From Legionella spiritensis (GTDB lineage Bacteria; Pseudomonadota; Gammaproteobacteria; Legionellales; Legionellaceae): 64,000 nucleotides of DNA. This document shows positions 16,829-25,370 of the stretch, piece by piece. Each line of letters opens with the position of its first letter. Position 1 is the first letter of the stretch. The stretch covers positions 1,886,501 to 1,950,500 of the forward strand of contig NZ_LT906457.1 of assembly GCF_900186965.1 (NCBI RefSeq), read 5' to 3'. Under the pieces are notes generated by a model. The model searched no databases. It was not told the origin of the DNA and saw only the letters and a list, made by a program, of their open reading frames with translations. A program made the translations under genes and the position numbers.

Positions 16829-17005
16829 TTACCAGTCCACTGAAACATCATATCTGGCATCAACACCCTGCCCGCTTCCACCGGTAGCTTGTACCGTTTG
16901 TTTTGAAGTCCATTGCGATGATCCGCCGGATACCTGTTCCAGATCGTCATTAGATATCGTTTTAGCGAGATTATAGGCGAAAACACGTTCCTTATTATGC
17001 GTCAT
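16829..17005 (-). CDS. graspetide-type precursor peptide 2 (58 aa)
   Basis: Small gene read directly from the sequence. ATG at 17005 with a strong ribosome site (AAGGAGAATAAA); stop TAA at 16829. The leader KERVFAYNLAKTISNDDLEQ ends in VSGG at residues 25-28. The core is rich in Ser/Thr/Gln (SSQWTSKQTVQATGG) and ends DARYDVSVDW, with four Asp after the TGG. Leader similarity to precursor 1 is obvious (ERV-L/F-AY at residues 6-11, then an acidic stretch and VSGG), while the cores agree mainly in TGG and the D..YD pattern. It is the first gene of the peptide cluster and probably the one transcribed most strongly. Product unknown. Confidence 0.83.
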   Translation of the reverse strand: MTHNKERVFAYNLAKTISNDDLEQVSGGSSQWTSKQTVQATGGSGQGVDARYDVSVDW

Positions 17006-17301
17006 TTTATTCTCCTTTTTTAATAAAAATAACAGTTAAAAATACCCTTTCATTAGCCTTTTAAATGAACAGGAATTTCCTGAAACCCTGTGTAATCTTT
17101 CGTGTTTCAGGATGCGATATTATTGTTATTTTTAAATTTTTGGATATCCCCGTCGCGACGGGGTTGCGCAGAATTTTCTTTTATGATACTTGAATTGATT
17201 AATATTTGATGCTCAGAACCTGGTACAACGTTTCATTACCGTTGTCTTGCCTATTTATTATTGCCGCGACAACGGGCCAGGTCATGTAGCACCTCACCCG
17301 A
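17006..17301. promoter_or_regulatory. upstream region of the peptide cluster with two palindromes
   Basis: Non-coding gap between the TPR gene and precursor 2. It holds a perfect 16-base palindrome CCCCGTCGCGACGGGG at 17148-17163, 143 bases before the precursor ATG, and an inverted repeat CCTGAAAC (17079-17086) / GTTTCAGG (17104-17111). Neither is followed by a T-run on the minus strand, so they are not standard terminators for the gene ending at 17302. They may be operators or leader structures for the peptide operon. No convincing -35/-10 pair was found. Confidence 0.45.
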
Positions 17302-18165
17302 TTATTTTTCTTTTAATTGTAAAAGTTTTAATAAAAAATCCTGGGCTTTTTCAGGTTTGTTCGCTCTTATCGCCATATCAGTCAGTAATTGATAGGTTAG
17401 CTCGTCATCAATCAACCCATCAATGTGTTTATCGATAGCGGACAAAGCGAGATCATATTTCTCACATTCAAAAAGAATTTTCACCGCCAGAATATAAAAA
17501 TATCGTTTATCATTGATGGTCGCGGCTTTATCCTGGGCAATAAAATAGTAATGCGCACTTTTAATGCACTGTTGTGCCCATAACGCGGTTTCGCCAACGT
17601 GTGCGTAAAAATACACATCCTGTTCAGGATTTTTTGCAAGGGCCCGTTCATAAAAATAAAGAGCCATTCCTGCATTATTAATGGCCAACGCATCACGAAC
17701 CAAAACGATATCCTGGTTAAAGGTTGTCTGTTTTTTTTGAAATGTCTTCAAGTAATCAAGCAAGACCCGATTGGCCTGCCGTTTTAGTTTTTTGTCTACT
17801 TCGGGAGCATAGGCAATCATTTTGAGAATGATATATTGCGCCCAAAGATGATTAAGATCAGGGTCAATTAAATCATCTTCCAACTGTTTGATAATGACGG
17901 ACGGATGTCTTTTTATTTCCCGGAATGTGATTGGCGTACCACCGTCACGATTCAGCAATAAAATGCTATAACCGACATCGACTTCGGATATATATTCCTG
18001 GTGCGTCAGCGTCAGGATTAGTGACTGTCCGGGAAACAGGTAGACAAGGCAACCTGAAACCAATAAAAAAAAGCTGGCTAATAACCAATAGGACATTAAC
18101 CGCTTTTCATGTTTGATATGCAATTCATCGGGTACAATGTATCTCAAATGTTCCACAATGCGCAT
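17302..18165 (-). CDS. inner-membrane TPR-like protein downstream of pelA
   Basis: A 287-residue protein with a cytoplasmic N-terminus (about 25 residues), one membrane helix at about 25-46 (YWLLASFFLLVSGCLVYLF) and a periplasmic helical part containing TPR-like pairs (GMALYFYERALAKNPEQD; HYYFIAQDKAATINDKRYFY; CEKYDLALSAIDKHIDGLID). Its start overlaps the end of pelA by 41 bases, so the two are co-transcribed. In Pseudomonas, PelB begins with a membrane segment and TPRs that recruit PelA; here PelB starts with a signal peptide and SPOR domain instead, so this protein may provide the inner-membrane TPR function. That role is inference. AAAGG abuts the ATG; a GTG three codons in (18156) has better spacing. 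Confidence 0.65.
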   Translation of the reverse strand: MRIVEHLRYIVPDELHIKHEKRLMSYWLLASFFLLVSGCLVYLFPGQSLILTLTHQEYISEVDVGYSILLLNRDGGTPITFREIKRHPSVIIKQLEDDLIDPDLNHLWAQYIILKMIAYAPEVDKKLKRQANRVLLDYLKTFQKKQTTFNQDIVLVRDALAINNAGMALYFYERALAKNPEQDVYFYAHVGETALWAQQCIKSAHYYFIAQDKAATINDKRYFYILAVKILFECEKYDLALSAIDKHIDGLIDDELTYQLLTDMAIRANKPEKAQDFLLKLLQLKEK

Positions 18166-20905
18166 CCTTTAAAGAGTAATTGTTATCCGCAGCCGTCTGT
18201 AAGACATGATTATTGTGTTTTAACAGGCACTGATTCATATTAGCCAGTTTAAAATCTAACGGCACGTAGCCCTTTAATGACAATTGAAACGTATCCTTGT
18301 TTATTCTATGCCAGTGTGTAATTTCTGCGTTGGCATCAACCAGATAGGGTTCGGTCGGAGGCGTACTGGTAAAACGAATCCACGTATCACACGCGTTGCC
18401 GGTATGAATATAGTAATCATTATTAATAGCGCTATACCCCGCCACATTGCGACTTTTAGCGAGATCAGGAACACCCTGTCCAATCGGCCAGCGAAATTCC
18501 CTTAATGACTTGTTATTAACAATAAGCCAGGCCAACGACGTATCATCAGTGATATTTTTGGCAATCACCGTATTATTAAAATCCAAAACCTTATGAATAT
18601 AATCCGTGACCTGTAATGGAATCACCAATTGCCTGACAGTCCATTTGTAAATACGTTTTAACGCCCGTAAGGAAGCCTGATCAACCGCCGCGTAGAAATG
18701 ATAATAAATGGATATTGGTTTGTAACGCACGGGCTTGTCCGTCAATTCAAACGTATGAATAGCATTCTGAAACGCATAATAGGGAGGTGCCCAGTTGTCC
18801 GTATATTCAAACTCATTGGGAATAGGCGCGAACACCTGAATAAATTTCCCTGTATTAATTCCTAAAGGCCCCAAATTGGTGATGGATTTTGTGCTGTTTA
18901 TGTAAATTTTTGCCATACCGTTAATATTCATTAACCCGGCCTGATAAGCTATTTTAAGTGGTTTTTCCAAAGGATTACTGTTTCCTGACCAGTAAATTGC
19001 AGTAACCTTCTTGTCAGAAGGCGCCAGAAACTTGTTAATAAACGCCACGGAGCCTGTAATTTCTTTCTGGAAGCTGAAATGATAATTTTTATCGGGGTAG
19101 GAAAGATATTCCGTATTCGGTTGACCTTCCTTAAGATTTGCCCAGTCCAGAGGGTGGGAATAAGTATGCGTGGCTATCTCCACCCAGGGCAATGCGAATA
19201 TCCGCCTGGCTACCTTGGTGAGGCGCCTGGCGATATTGGGCGTGGATTTGATGATCTCAAATTCCCGCTGAATAATGGAGACACCGGTAGGAAGTTTATA
19301 ACGATTTAATATTTGTTCCAGTATGACTTCCGCGGTAAATTTCCCGTGCATCCAGGGTATGCGGCTAATAAAGGCGTCACCATCGATATGTATGTTCAGA
19401 ATTCTTCTGCCGCTTGCGGTAGTGACATCAGGAACAGGAAACTCGGGGAGTTTTAATGTTTTCCTGAAAAACTCAAACGGGTTTACAACCCAGCGAGATT
19501 GGCCACTATCAGGTAAAACAACAATATCATAGGGCGTCAAAGCATACCCTCCCCACGGCGTAACGACGATGACATCCTCCAGCAGGTCATCCGCCTGCAC
19601 TTGCAAAAGCACCTGGCCGTTTTTACAGGTGACGCCAAGAAAATCAACCGGGATCGGCTGCGGCAAAGCTTCATAGCCAATACTCTCATCACGATATTTA
19701 ATCCGAATCTTGCTTATGTGCTTTGAGTTTTCACGAACGGTGATATTTAAACGTTTAAACAACGGGGAATTGAGCGGCACCCCAAAATTCTGCATGAAAA
19801 CCACAGGAATGCCTTGTTGGATCTGTTGTGTCAACCATTTTTCCAACCGTTTATGATTCTTGATAACCGGTTGATTAAACCATGTCAGGATTCCCGCGTA
19901 ACGATCTTTCAAAACGCCTTGGGGCAAGGTCTCATCAACCGGTTGTAAAACAGGTATAAACCCCATGAATTGGAGCGGAAACGCACTATAAGCAAACGCC
20001 GCGATAGCCGTTGCGGGATTTTTGGCATTCTCAGCGTTTTTTTCATACAACAGCAAAATCTTGCGCGGTATCACTTCAACCGTTCCCACTCCCAGAGACT
20101 GCAAATCCCAGTCAGTAACCCAGGGAATAAATCCTGACGCGCTGATTTTCCGGGCAACCTTTCGTGCTTCGTCACGCCTGTCTATCGGAAGATAATCAAT
20201 GACGATAACCGGTAAATGATAATCGCGGCGGATCGTCTCAAGCTTACCGGTCAACCATTCCCTGTCGTTTTTTGAAACCGCCTGGTATTGCTTTTTCTGC
20301 GGATTCCAGCCTGCAAACAGTGACTCGGCCGCAACGGCATCCACATCCTGATGAACCGCGTCCAATACCTCAAAACCACGGTTTGTAATAATTTTGGCTT
20401 TTGGATATTTGCTCTTGACTCGTTTAATAATATCAACGATTCCGGCACGTTGCTGTTGTTTTTGCTGTGGGGTTAATTTCAAAAGCTCATAAGAATCAAG
20501 AGTGTCCAGAAAAAAACCACGATAGCCGCTTTCCCATAATGGTTTAAAGACGTCATTGAGCAGAAAATCACGCCAGCCGGGATTGGCTAAATCCATAATA
20601 TGACTGTCCCAGGCAGGATTTTTTCCTTTACGCCAGGCTGCGGGGATCCGCTTTATATAGTTTGCATGCGCATCCATTTCACCGATATGCACGTAAGCGT
20701 ACAATTCACTGTAGGCATTATTATATTGTTTGGGATCCAGATCGTTTTGCGGCTCGACAACAACCACATTAAACGCGTGCAATTCGTCCAGGGGAGGATT
20801 GTTACCATAATAAAATGCCACCCGCGTATTATCGTTCAATGCAAACGACGTCTGGCAAAGAAAAAGCCCTATCATTGCATAAACGAAAATATGCGTCCTT
20901 GTCAT
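18125..20905 (-). CDS. pelA: PelA, Pel polysaccharide deacetylase/hydrolase
   Basis: A 926-residue periplasmic enzyme that trims and partly deacetylates the Pel exopolysaccharide. From the ATG at 20905: signal peptide to about 22; glycoside-hydrolase domain (about 25-275) with VAAESLF carrying the catalytic Glu (residue 194) and FFLDT; a middle Rossmann-like domain; then a NodB-type deacetylase with HIDGD at 506-510 and THTYSHP at 579-585. These match the catalytic Glu of the hydrolase and the Asp/His/His metal triad known in Pseudomonas PelA. A TTG at 20980 would extend the frame by 25 residues, but only the ATG begins a proper signal peptide. No good ribosome site is visible before either. 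It is divergent from pelBCDEFG. Confidence 0.92.
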   Translation of the reverse strand: MTRTHIFVYAMIGLFLCQTSFALNDNTRVAFYYGNNPPLDELHAFNVVVVEPQNDLDPKQYNNAYSELYAYVHIGEMDAHANYIKRIPAAWRKGKNPAWDSHIMDLANPGWRDFLLNDVFKPLWESGYRGFFLDTLDSYELLKLTPQQKQQQRAGIVDIIKRVKSKYPKAKIITNRGFEVLDAVHQDVDAVAAESLFAGWNPQKKQYQAVSKNDREWLTGKLETIRRDYHLPVIVIDYLPIDRRDEARKVARKISASGFIPWVTDWDLQSLGVGTVEVIPRKILLLYEKNAENAKNPATAIAAFAYSAFPLQFMGFIPVLQPVDETLPQGVLKDRYAGILTWFNQPVIKNHKRLEKWLTQQIQQGIPVVFMQNFGVPLNSPLFKRLNITVRENSKHISKIRIKYRDESIGYEALPQPIPVDFLGVTCKNGQVLLQVQADDLLEDVIVVTPWGGYALTPYDIVVLPDSGQSRWVVNPFEFFRKTLKLPEFPVPDVTTASGRRILNIHIDGDAFISRIPWMHGKFTAEVILEQILNRYKLPTGVSIIQREFEIIKSTPNIARRLTKVARRIFALPWVEIATHTYSHPLDWANLKEGQPNTEYLSYPDKNYHFSFQKEITGSVAFINKFLAPSDKKVTAIYWSGNSNPLEKPLKIAYQAGLMNINGMAKIYINSTKSITNLGPLGINTGKFIQVFAPIPNEFEYTDNWAPPYYAFQNAIHTFELTDKPVRYKPISIYYHFYAAVDQASLRALKRIYKWTVRQLVIPLQVTDYIHKVLDFNNTVIAKNITDDTSLAWLIVNNKSLREFRWPIGQGVPDLAKSRNVAGYSAINNDYYIHTGNACDTWIRFTSTPPTEPYLVDANAEITHWHRINKDTFQLSLKGYVPLDFKLANMNQCLLKHNNHVLQTAADNNYSLKDAHCGTFEIHCTR

Positions 20906-21247
20906 GAAGTTGCCATAAGTGGGTAAATAGCGTTGGAATTTATTGTTAAATAACAATGAGAATAGTAAGTTGATCAACAACGTGTCAAGATAAATTTGTC
21001 ATCAACCTTCGACTGTTCCGCACCAATCAGGGCGAAAGCCTGATAGAAAAAAATTATCACATCTGACAGCGGCCCAGTTATCTTTAATGGGAAACGCGTT
21101 CGAACTATTTTTTTATTCCATATTGTTTTTATTGACAAAATAATCAGTATAATAAGTGCTGTTGTCCTTACAATTCCCGAAAGTATGTCAGCTAGCACCA
21201 TGTCGTAAGGGATATCGGGGAAATGATCAAACCCTTTCAGGGAGCCG
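20906..21247. promoter_or_regulatory. divergent regulatory region between pelA and pelB
   Basis: About 340 bases between the two pel transcription units, so both promoters should be here. TTGACA (21132-21137) and TATAAT (21148-21153) occur on the plus strand, but only ten bases apart, so they cannot act as one promoter; either may belong to a separate one. A 100-codon minus-strand frame (20974-21276) crosses the region and overlaps the pelB start; it has no family resemblance and is not called. Confidence 0.4.
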
Positions 21248-24200
21248 ATGACTGAGATGAGAAGGACCGCTCTCATTATATGTTTTGCTTATCTCCTCAT
21301 GGGACAGGCTCAAGCTGTACCCACCCGTAAAGCCATAACTATTTTTGGCCTGGAGCAAGCCGGCCAATTCAAAAACGACAATCCTTACACTACGTATACT
21401 ATACAGGCCGGTTCCTTTTCGAAACGCCCTAATGCCGTAAAATATAAAGCGATGTTATCAAACCGGATCGATATTCCTGTACGCATCGTTACCATTAACC
21501 AAAAACAAATGCTCTATCGGGTCATTATCGGGCCGGTTAAGGACACAGATACATTACATGAAGTAAGCCGCCGGTTACTCACCAAACCAGCCGGATATCA
21601 TAAATCCCAATCCATCCCGACAAGTTTATCTCCGGACAAAAAAAGGAATCCTCAGAATTTTATAGCCTTTCCCGCCCGGGATAAAAAAATTTCCGAAAAA
21701 CAAACCCGAACGGATGATAACGACAAAGACAATTACCGATCAGCGATTATCCCCATTCGCCTGACTCATCAACAATCCGGAAATCAACTCGGAACTCCCG
21801 TTAAATATCATATTCCTCTAACCGACAGGATTTTCCCAGGTGTGAGTCCTTCCCGGGAAAACAAATCCCAATCCCGACTATCCGGCAACCCACCTCTTTT
21901 TTTACTGGCCGCGGCCGGTGAGGGCGGCAGTGAGATGGCCATACCAATTAATTCGCCCGCCCCTACCGATTCGGATTCGTCGGACGAAACAATATCGTTT
22001 ATTAAAAACGGTACCAAAGTCACTATTAACCTTACCCGCTATGATCCTAAAATTTATCGGTTGGCACATAGTGTGTTCGTGATGAACGGAGAAGTCGTCT
22101 TTGCCTATAAAGTGGCCAAAGCCGCCGTCAAGTACGATCCAAAAAGCATTGAATGGCGTCAAAAACTGGCTGAGGTATCACTGTGGAGCGGCAATAGTGA
22201 AGTCGCGCTGGATCAATATCTGTATTTTATCAACCATAATATTGAACCGGAAAAATACGCGGATAAAGCGTTAACTTTAGCAGGACAATTAAGCAACTAC
22301 GATGCCCAGGTTACTATTTTACGCTATTTAATGAAGCAACATCCTAACAGCCCCGATCTATTTCTCAAATACATCATTGCTGTCCAAAAGCAGGGGTTTC
22401 CTCAAAAAGCATTGCGCGTGCTGAAAAAAATAGCGGGCGTTGACAATAACCTTGTCTATCTGAGACAAATGGCGGCGATTACCGAGGGCATTGACGAACC
22501 CGATAAGCAGATTCGCTATCTGAAACGGATCATAGCCATTGATAAATCGGATAACAACGCGAAAATGGCGCTGGCGTCCCTTCTATCCTCCCGAGGTGAT
22601 TTTCAGGCGGCCTATCAGCTTTATACCGAAGCGGCAGCCACAACACCTTCCGAAGAGGTGAATTTCTGGAACAATTACGCAAGCATTTCCTTATTATCAG
22701 GCCATATCCGACCCGCCATAATGGCCTATAAAAAACTGCTGCGCATCAAATCGCTCGACAAATCCTCCGCCTTGCAGCTGGTATTTATGCAGCAGCTGGA
22801 GGGACAAAGCGCCAGGACATACCGCGACGCGATCATCATTTATCGGCAATATCCCGATATCAATCTGGCAAAAACCATTCTCTCACTGGGTATTGACTTA
22901 AATTTATGGCAAGAGTTAAAACGTTTTCTCGATGCTCTTTCGCCACAACAAATGGCCGCCTTGAGAAATCGCCCCCAGGACTCCATAGCCATCGCTAACA
23001 TAATCCAGCATGCCGGACTTGTTATGGAAGCCCATGACGAATGGCAAAGAATATTCAGACGCTGGCCTGCCCTGGATATTGTACAAAGCAGTTATCTCTG
23101 GTTTTTAATTGATAACAATGACATCAAACAATTAACCTATACGCTGGATCGCTGGTCAAGAATACTCGGCTTTAAACCCGCTCTCTGGGAAGTTTACTCC
23201 TCGGCTCTTAACCAAATCGGTGATTATAAAAACGCACTCCGGATCATGAAACAACATCGCTCAACGGTTAATAACGATGTCTCCATGCTGATTAACATAG
23301 CCGGCCTGTTTACCCAAAACGATCGGAATTTTGAAGCCTACTATCTGCAAAGACGGGCAATATACCTGCTATCCGGACAATTGTCCGGGATCCCCATAGA
23401 TAAAATCCCCTTCACTCAACAATTTCTGGTAGCGCAATTGATGTCCGGCCACGCACCACAATCCATGATCTACAACAGTATGGTACTGTTCAGCCAATAT
23501 TTGTTCAAAAATTCTCAAGTCGATGATCTTATCCTGGATTGGGCGCTGGGCCAGAGAAATTATGATCTCGGAAATTACATTGTCAATATCCATAACGCGA
23601 CAGGACTCGCCACAGCTCCCTGGATGCAGTTAACGCTGGCTCTTGAAAACAATGACCAGGATCTGTTGCAATTACTTTTGTCCGATTACCAGGATCTGTT
23701 GCCTTACCGGGACAGAGTCACCGCGGCCACCCGCACCGGTAATCTCACTCTGGCCGAGAATTTAGCCTACAAGGGACTGGAAGAGCATCCTCAGGATTCC
23801 GACATGTATGATCTGTTCATCGACACGATGCTACCGCGATCAAACAAAATTTCCGCCGGTATAGCGGAACAAACCTGGGGCAATGTCTATGGCCCGATAA
23901 CGAGATTATCCGCTCGTGTTTTTGTAACGCCCTCACTGTCCGTCACACCATATGCAAGAGCCTGGTTTCCACGCACCGATGATCGGGCTATTGTTGCCAC
24001 CACACCCTCCGTTGATGAAACGGTGGGGATATTGCTGCGCAAATACGTAAAACGGGGCTGGTGGCAGCTTAAACTGGCAGAAAGGAAGAGTCTTGATAAT
24101 TTTTTCCCCATCAGTTATCGATGGCATCGTGATAATCTTGTACACAAACTGGATATGGATATAACCCTTGGTTATCATAGCCGCGCGGATGAAACAACCA

Positions 24201-24799
24201 ATCTTGTTCTGGGCGGGATGAAAAACGAGCTCAAACTGGGCTTTAATTATTTTACCGACAGCTATAACCTGTATGATATGCAAGTTTCGATGAATCAATT
24301 TCTGGGTCAGGATGGCTTGCATCTGGGCGATGGACAAACCCTGGATGTACATTGGCAACATCGTTTTTATCTGGAGTATCCCGACTGGAATATCAATTTA
24401 TATGGAACATGGCTTAATTACCAGACAAACACCGGGACCCTGTCCCCACTGCTTCAGACCTTGATCCCGGCCGGTTCCGATCCCCTGATTGCATTTTACA
24501 TGCCCGTCAGCGATATTAACGGAGCAGTCACATTCGGATTCGGGCAGCAATACAGGAAGCAATACACCCATAGCTGGAAACCTTTCGGCGAAGCTGGCGT
24601 CATATACAGCAAGGTTTTTACCTGGGGCGCGGTAGCACAGGGAGGAATTGCCACTAGCGTATTTGGCCGTGATCATTTAGTGTTGTATGCTGAATATACT
24701 GTGAACCAGCAACAGGTAAACCAGCAGCAGTTGACAAATCAGCGACAGGAATCACAAATATTATATCTAATAGGGATCAGTTATGATTATTACTTCTAA
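21248..24799 (+). CDS. pelB: PelB-like outer-membrane export protein with SPOR domain
   Basis: A 1183-residue protein: signal peptide (to about residue 23); SPOR-like domain at about 45-105 (YTIQAGSFSKRPNAVKYKAM, then LYRVIIGPVKDTDTLHEVSR), which in other proteins binds denuded peptidoglycan; a linker; a long TPR superhelix at about 255-860 (for example ALASLLSSRGDFQAAYQLYT); and a C-terminal beta-barrel at about 890-1183, ending in the aromatic SYDYYF expected of outer-membrane proteins. PelB of Pseudomonas carries Pel through the outer membrane. The N-terminus differs: Pseudomonas PelB is anchored in the inner membrane and has no SPOR. GGGAG precedes the first ATG; a second ATG three codons on is possible. 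It overlaps pelC by 17 bases. Confidence 0.88.
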   Translation: MTEMRRTALIICFAYLLMGQAQAVPTRKAITIFGLEQAGQFKNDNPYTTYTIQAGSFSKRPNAVKYKAMLSNRIDIPVRIVTINQKQMLYRVIIGPVKDTDTLHEVSRRLLTKPAGYHKSQSIPTSLSPDKKRNPQNFIAFPARDKKISEKQTRTDDNDKDNYRSAIIPIRLTHQQSGNQLGTPVKYHIPLTDRIFPGVSPSRENKSQSRLSGNPPLFLLAAAGEGGSEMAIPINSPAPTDSDSSDETISFIKNGTKVTINLTRYDPKIYRLAHSVFVMNGEVVFAYKVAKAAVKYDPKSIEWRQKLAEVSLWSGNSEVALDQYLYFINHNIEPEKYADKALTLAGQLSNYDAQVTILRYLMKQHPNSPDLFLKYIIAVQKQGFPQKALRVLKKIAGVDNNLVYLRQMAAITEGIDEPDKQIRYLKRIIAIDKSDNNAKMALASLLSSRGDFQAAYQLYTEAAATTPSEEVNFWNNYASISLLSGHIRPAIMAYKKLLRIKSLDKSSALQLVFMQQLEGQSARTYRDAIIIYRQYPDINLAKTILSLGIDLNLWQELKRFLDALSPQQMAALRNRPQDSIAIANIIQHAGLVMEAHDEWQRIFRRWPALDIVQSSYLWFLIDNNDIKQLTYTLDRWSRILGFKPALWEVYSSALNQIGDYKNALRIMKQHRSTVNNDVSMLINIAGLFTQNDRNFEAYYLQRRAIYLLSGQLSGIPIDKIPFTQQFLVAQLMSGHAPQSMIYNSMVLFSQYLFKNSQVDDLILDWALGQRNYDLGNYIVNIHNATGLATAPWMQLTLALENNDQDLLQLLLSDYQDLLPYRDRVTAATRTGNLTLAENLAYKGLEEHPQDSDMYDLFIDTMLPRSNKISAGIAEQTWGNVYGPITRLSARVFVTPSLSVTPYARAWFPRTDDRAIVATTPSVDETVGILLRKYVKRGWWQLKLAERKSLDNFFPISYRWHRDNLVHKLDMDITLGYHSRADETTNLVLGGMKNELKLGFNYFTDSYNLYDMQVSMNQFLGQDGLHLGDGQTLDVHWQHRFYLEYPDWNINLYGTWLNYQTNTGTLSPLLQTLIPAGSDPLIAFYMPVSDINGAVTFGFGQQYRKQYTHSWKPFGEAGVIYSKVFTWGAVAQGGIATSVFGRDHLVLYAEYTVNQQQVNQQQLTNQRQESQILYLIGISYDYYF

Positions 24800-25367
24800 A
24801 TCGTTCATTGATGTTATAAGGCGCGGCCGATACATTACATTACGTCTCAGCCTTACTGCGTTACTAGGCGGGGTACTGGCCGCCTGTACCACTTTGAATC
24901 TGAATGTCAGTAATCGCCTGTCGCTACCCATGCACACCCCTATCGCCGTTGGTCCCCTGGCCAACCACTCTACAACCCCTTTGGCCAATCGTCAGGTTGA
25001 ATCCATGCTGACAGGTTTATTACAAGTCAAGGGATTCATGAACATAAAACCCTATCCGCACGACAAAGCCTGTGCGAAACTACTCTATTGTCCTGATGAA
25101 ACCAAGTCACGAGAACAAATCCTTCGCTGGGCGCGTGCGAACAAAATGGCATTCGTACTAACCGGAGCTACCAATGAGTGGCGTTACAAAGTCGGACTTG
25201 ACGGCGAGCCGGTAGCAGGTGTCAGCCTGATCCTGATTAATGTCAATACCGGTAAAACAATCTGGACAGGCGTAGGCAGTGTTATTGGTACGAGCCGTTC
25301 CGGACTGGATGTTGTTGGGCAATCCCTGTTAAACAATTTACTCAAAAAAATACAACCAAGTTATTAA
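24783..25367 (+). CDS. pelC: PelC, outer-membrane lipoprotein of the Pel system
   Basis: A 194-residue lipoprotein. The lipobox LAAC (in LGGVLAACTTLNLNV, Cys at about residue 36) follows a hydrophobic stretch; the mature part has the PelC pattern IAVGPLANHSTTPLANRQVESMLTGLL, then an alpha/beta domain ending LLNNLLKKIQPSY. In Pseudomonas, PelC forms a dodecameric ring on the periplasmic face of the outer membrane that guides the cationic polymer to PelB. The gene begins inside the 3' end of pelB and is followed after three bases by pelD. Confidence 0.88.
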   Translation: MIITSKSFIDVIRRGRYITLRLSLTALLGGVLAACTTLNLNVSNRLSLPMHTPIAVGPLANHSTTPLANRQVESMLTGLLQVKGFMNIKPYPHDKACAKLLYCPDETKSREQILRWARANKMAFVLTGATNEWRYKVGLDGEPVAGVSLILINVNTGKTIWTGVGSVIGTSRSGLDVVGQSLLNNLLKKIQPSY

Positions 25368-25370
25368 AAA

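Noticed and set aside
14262-17005. Lanthipeptide cluster
   Set aside because: No LanM/LanB/LanC gene and no Cys in either core; ATP-grasp ligases point to graspetides.
17148-17163. Palindrome as terminator of the TPR gene
   Set aside because: 140 bases past the stop and without a T-run on the minus strand.
21132-21153. TTGACA and TATAAT as a pelB promoter
   Set aside because: Only ten bases separate the two boxes, too few for a sigma-70 promoter.
20974-21276. 100-codon minus-strand frame between pelA and pelB
   Set aside because: It overlaps the pelB start, has no family resemblance and no good ribosome site; the region is better explained as a divergent promoter.
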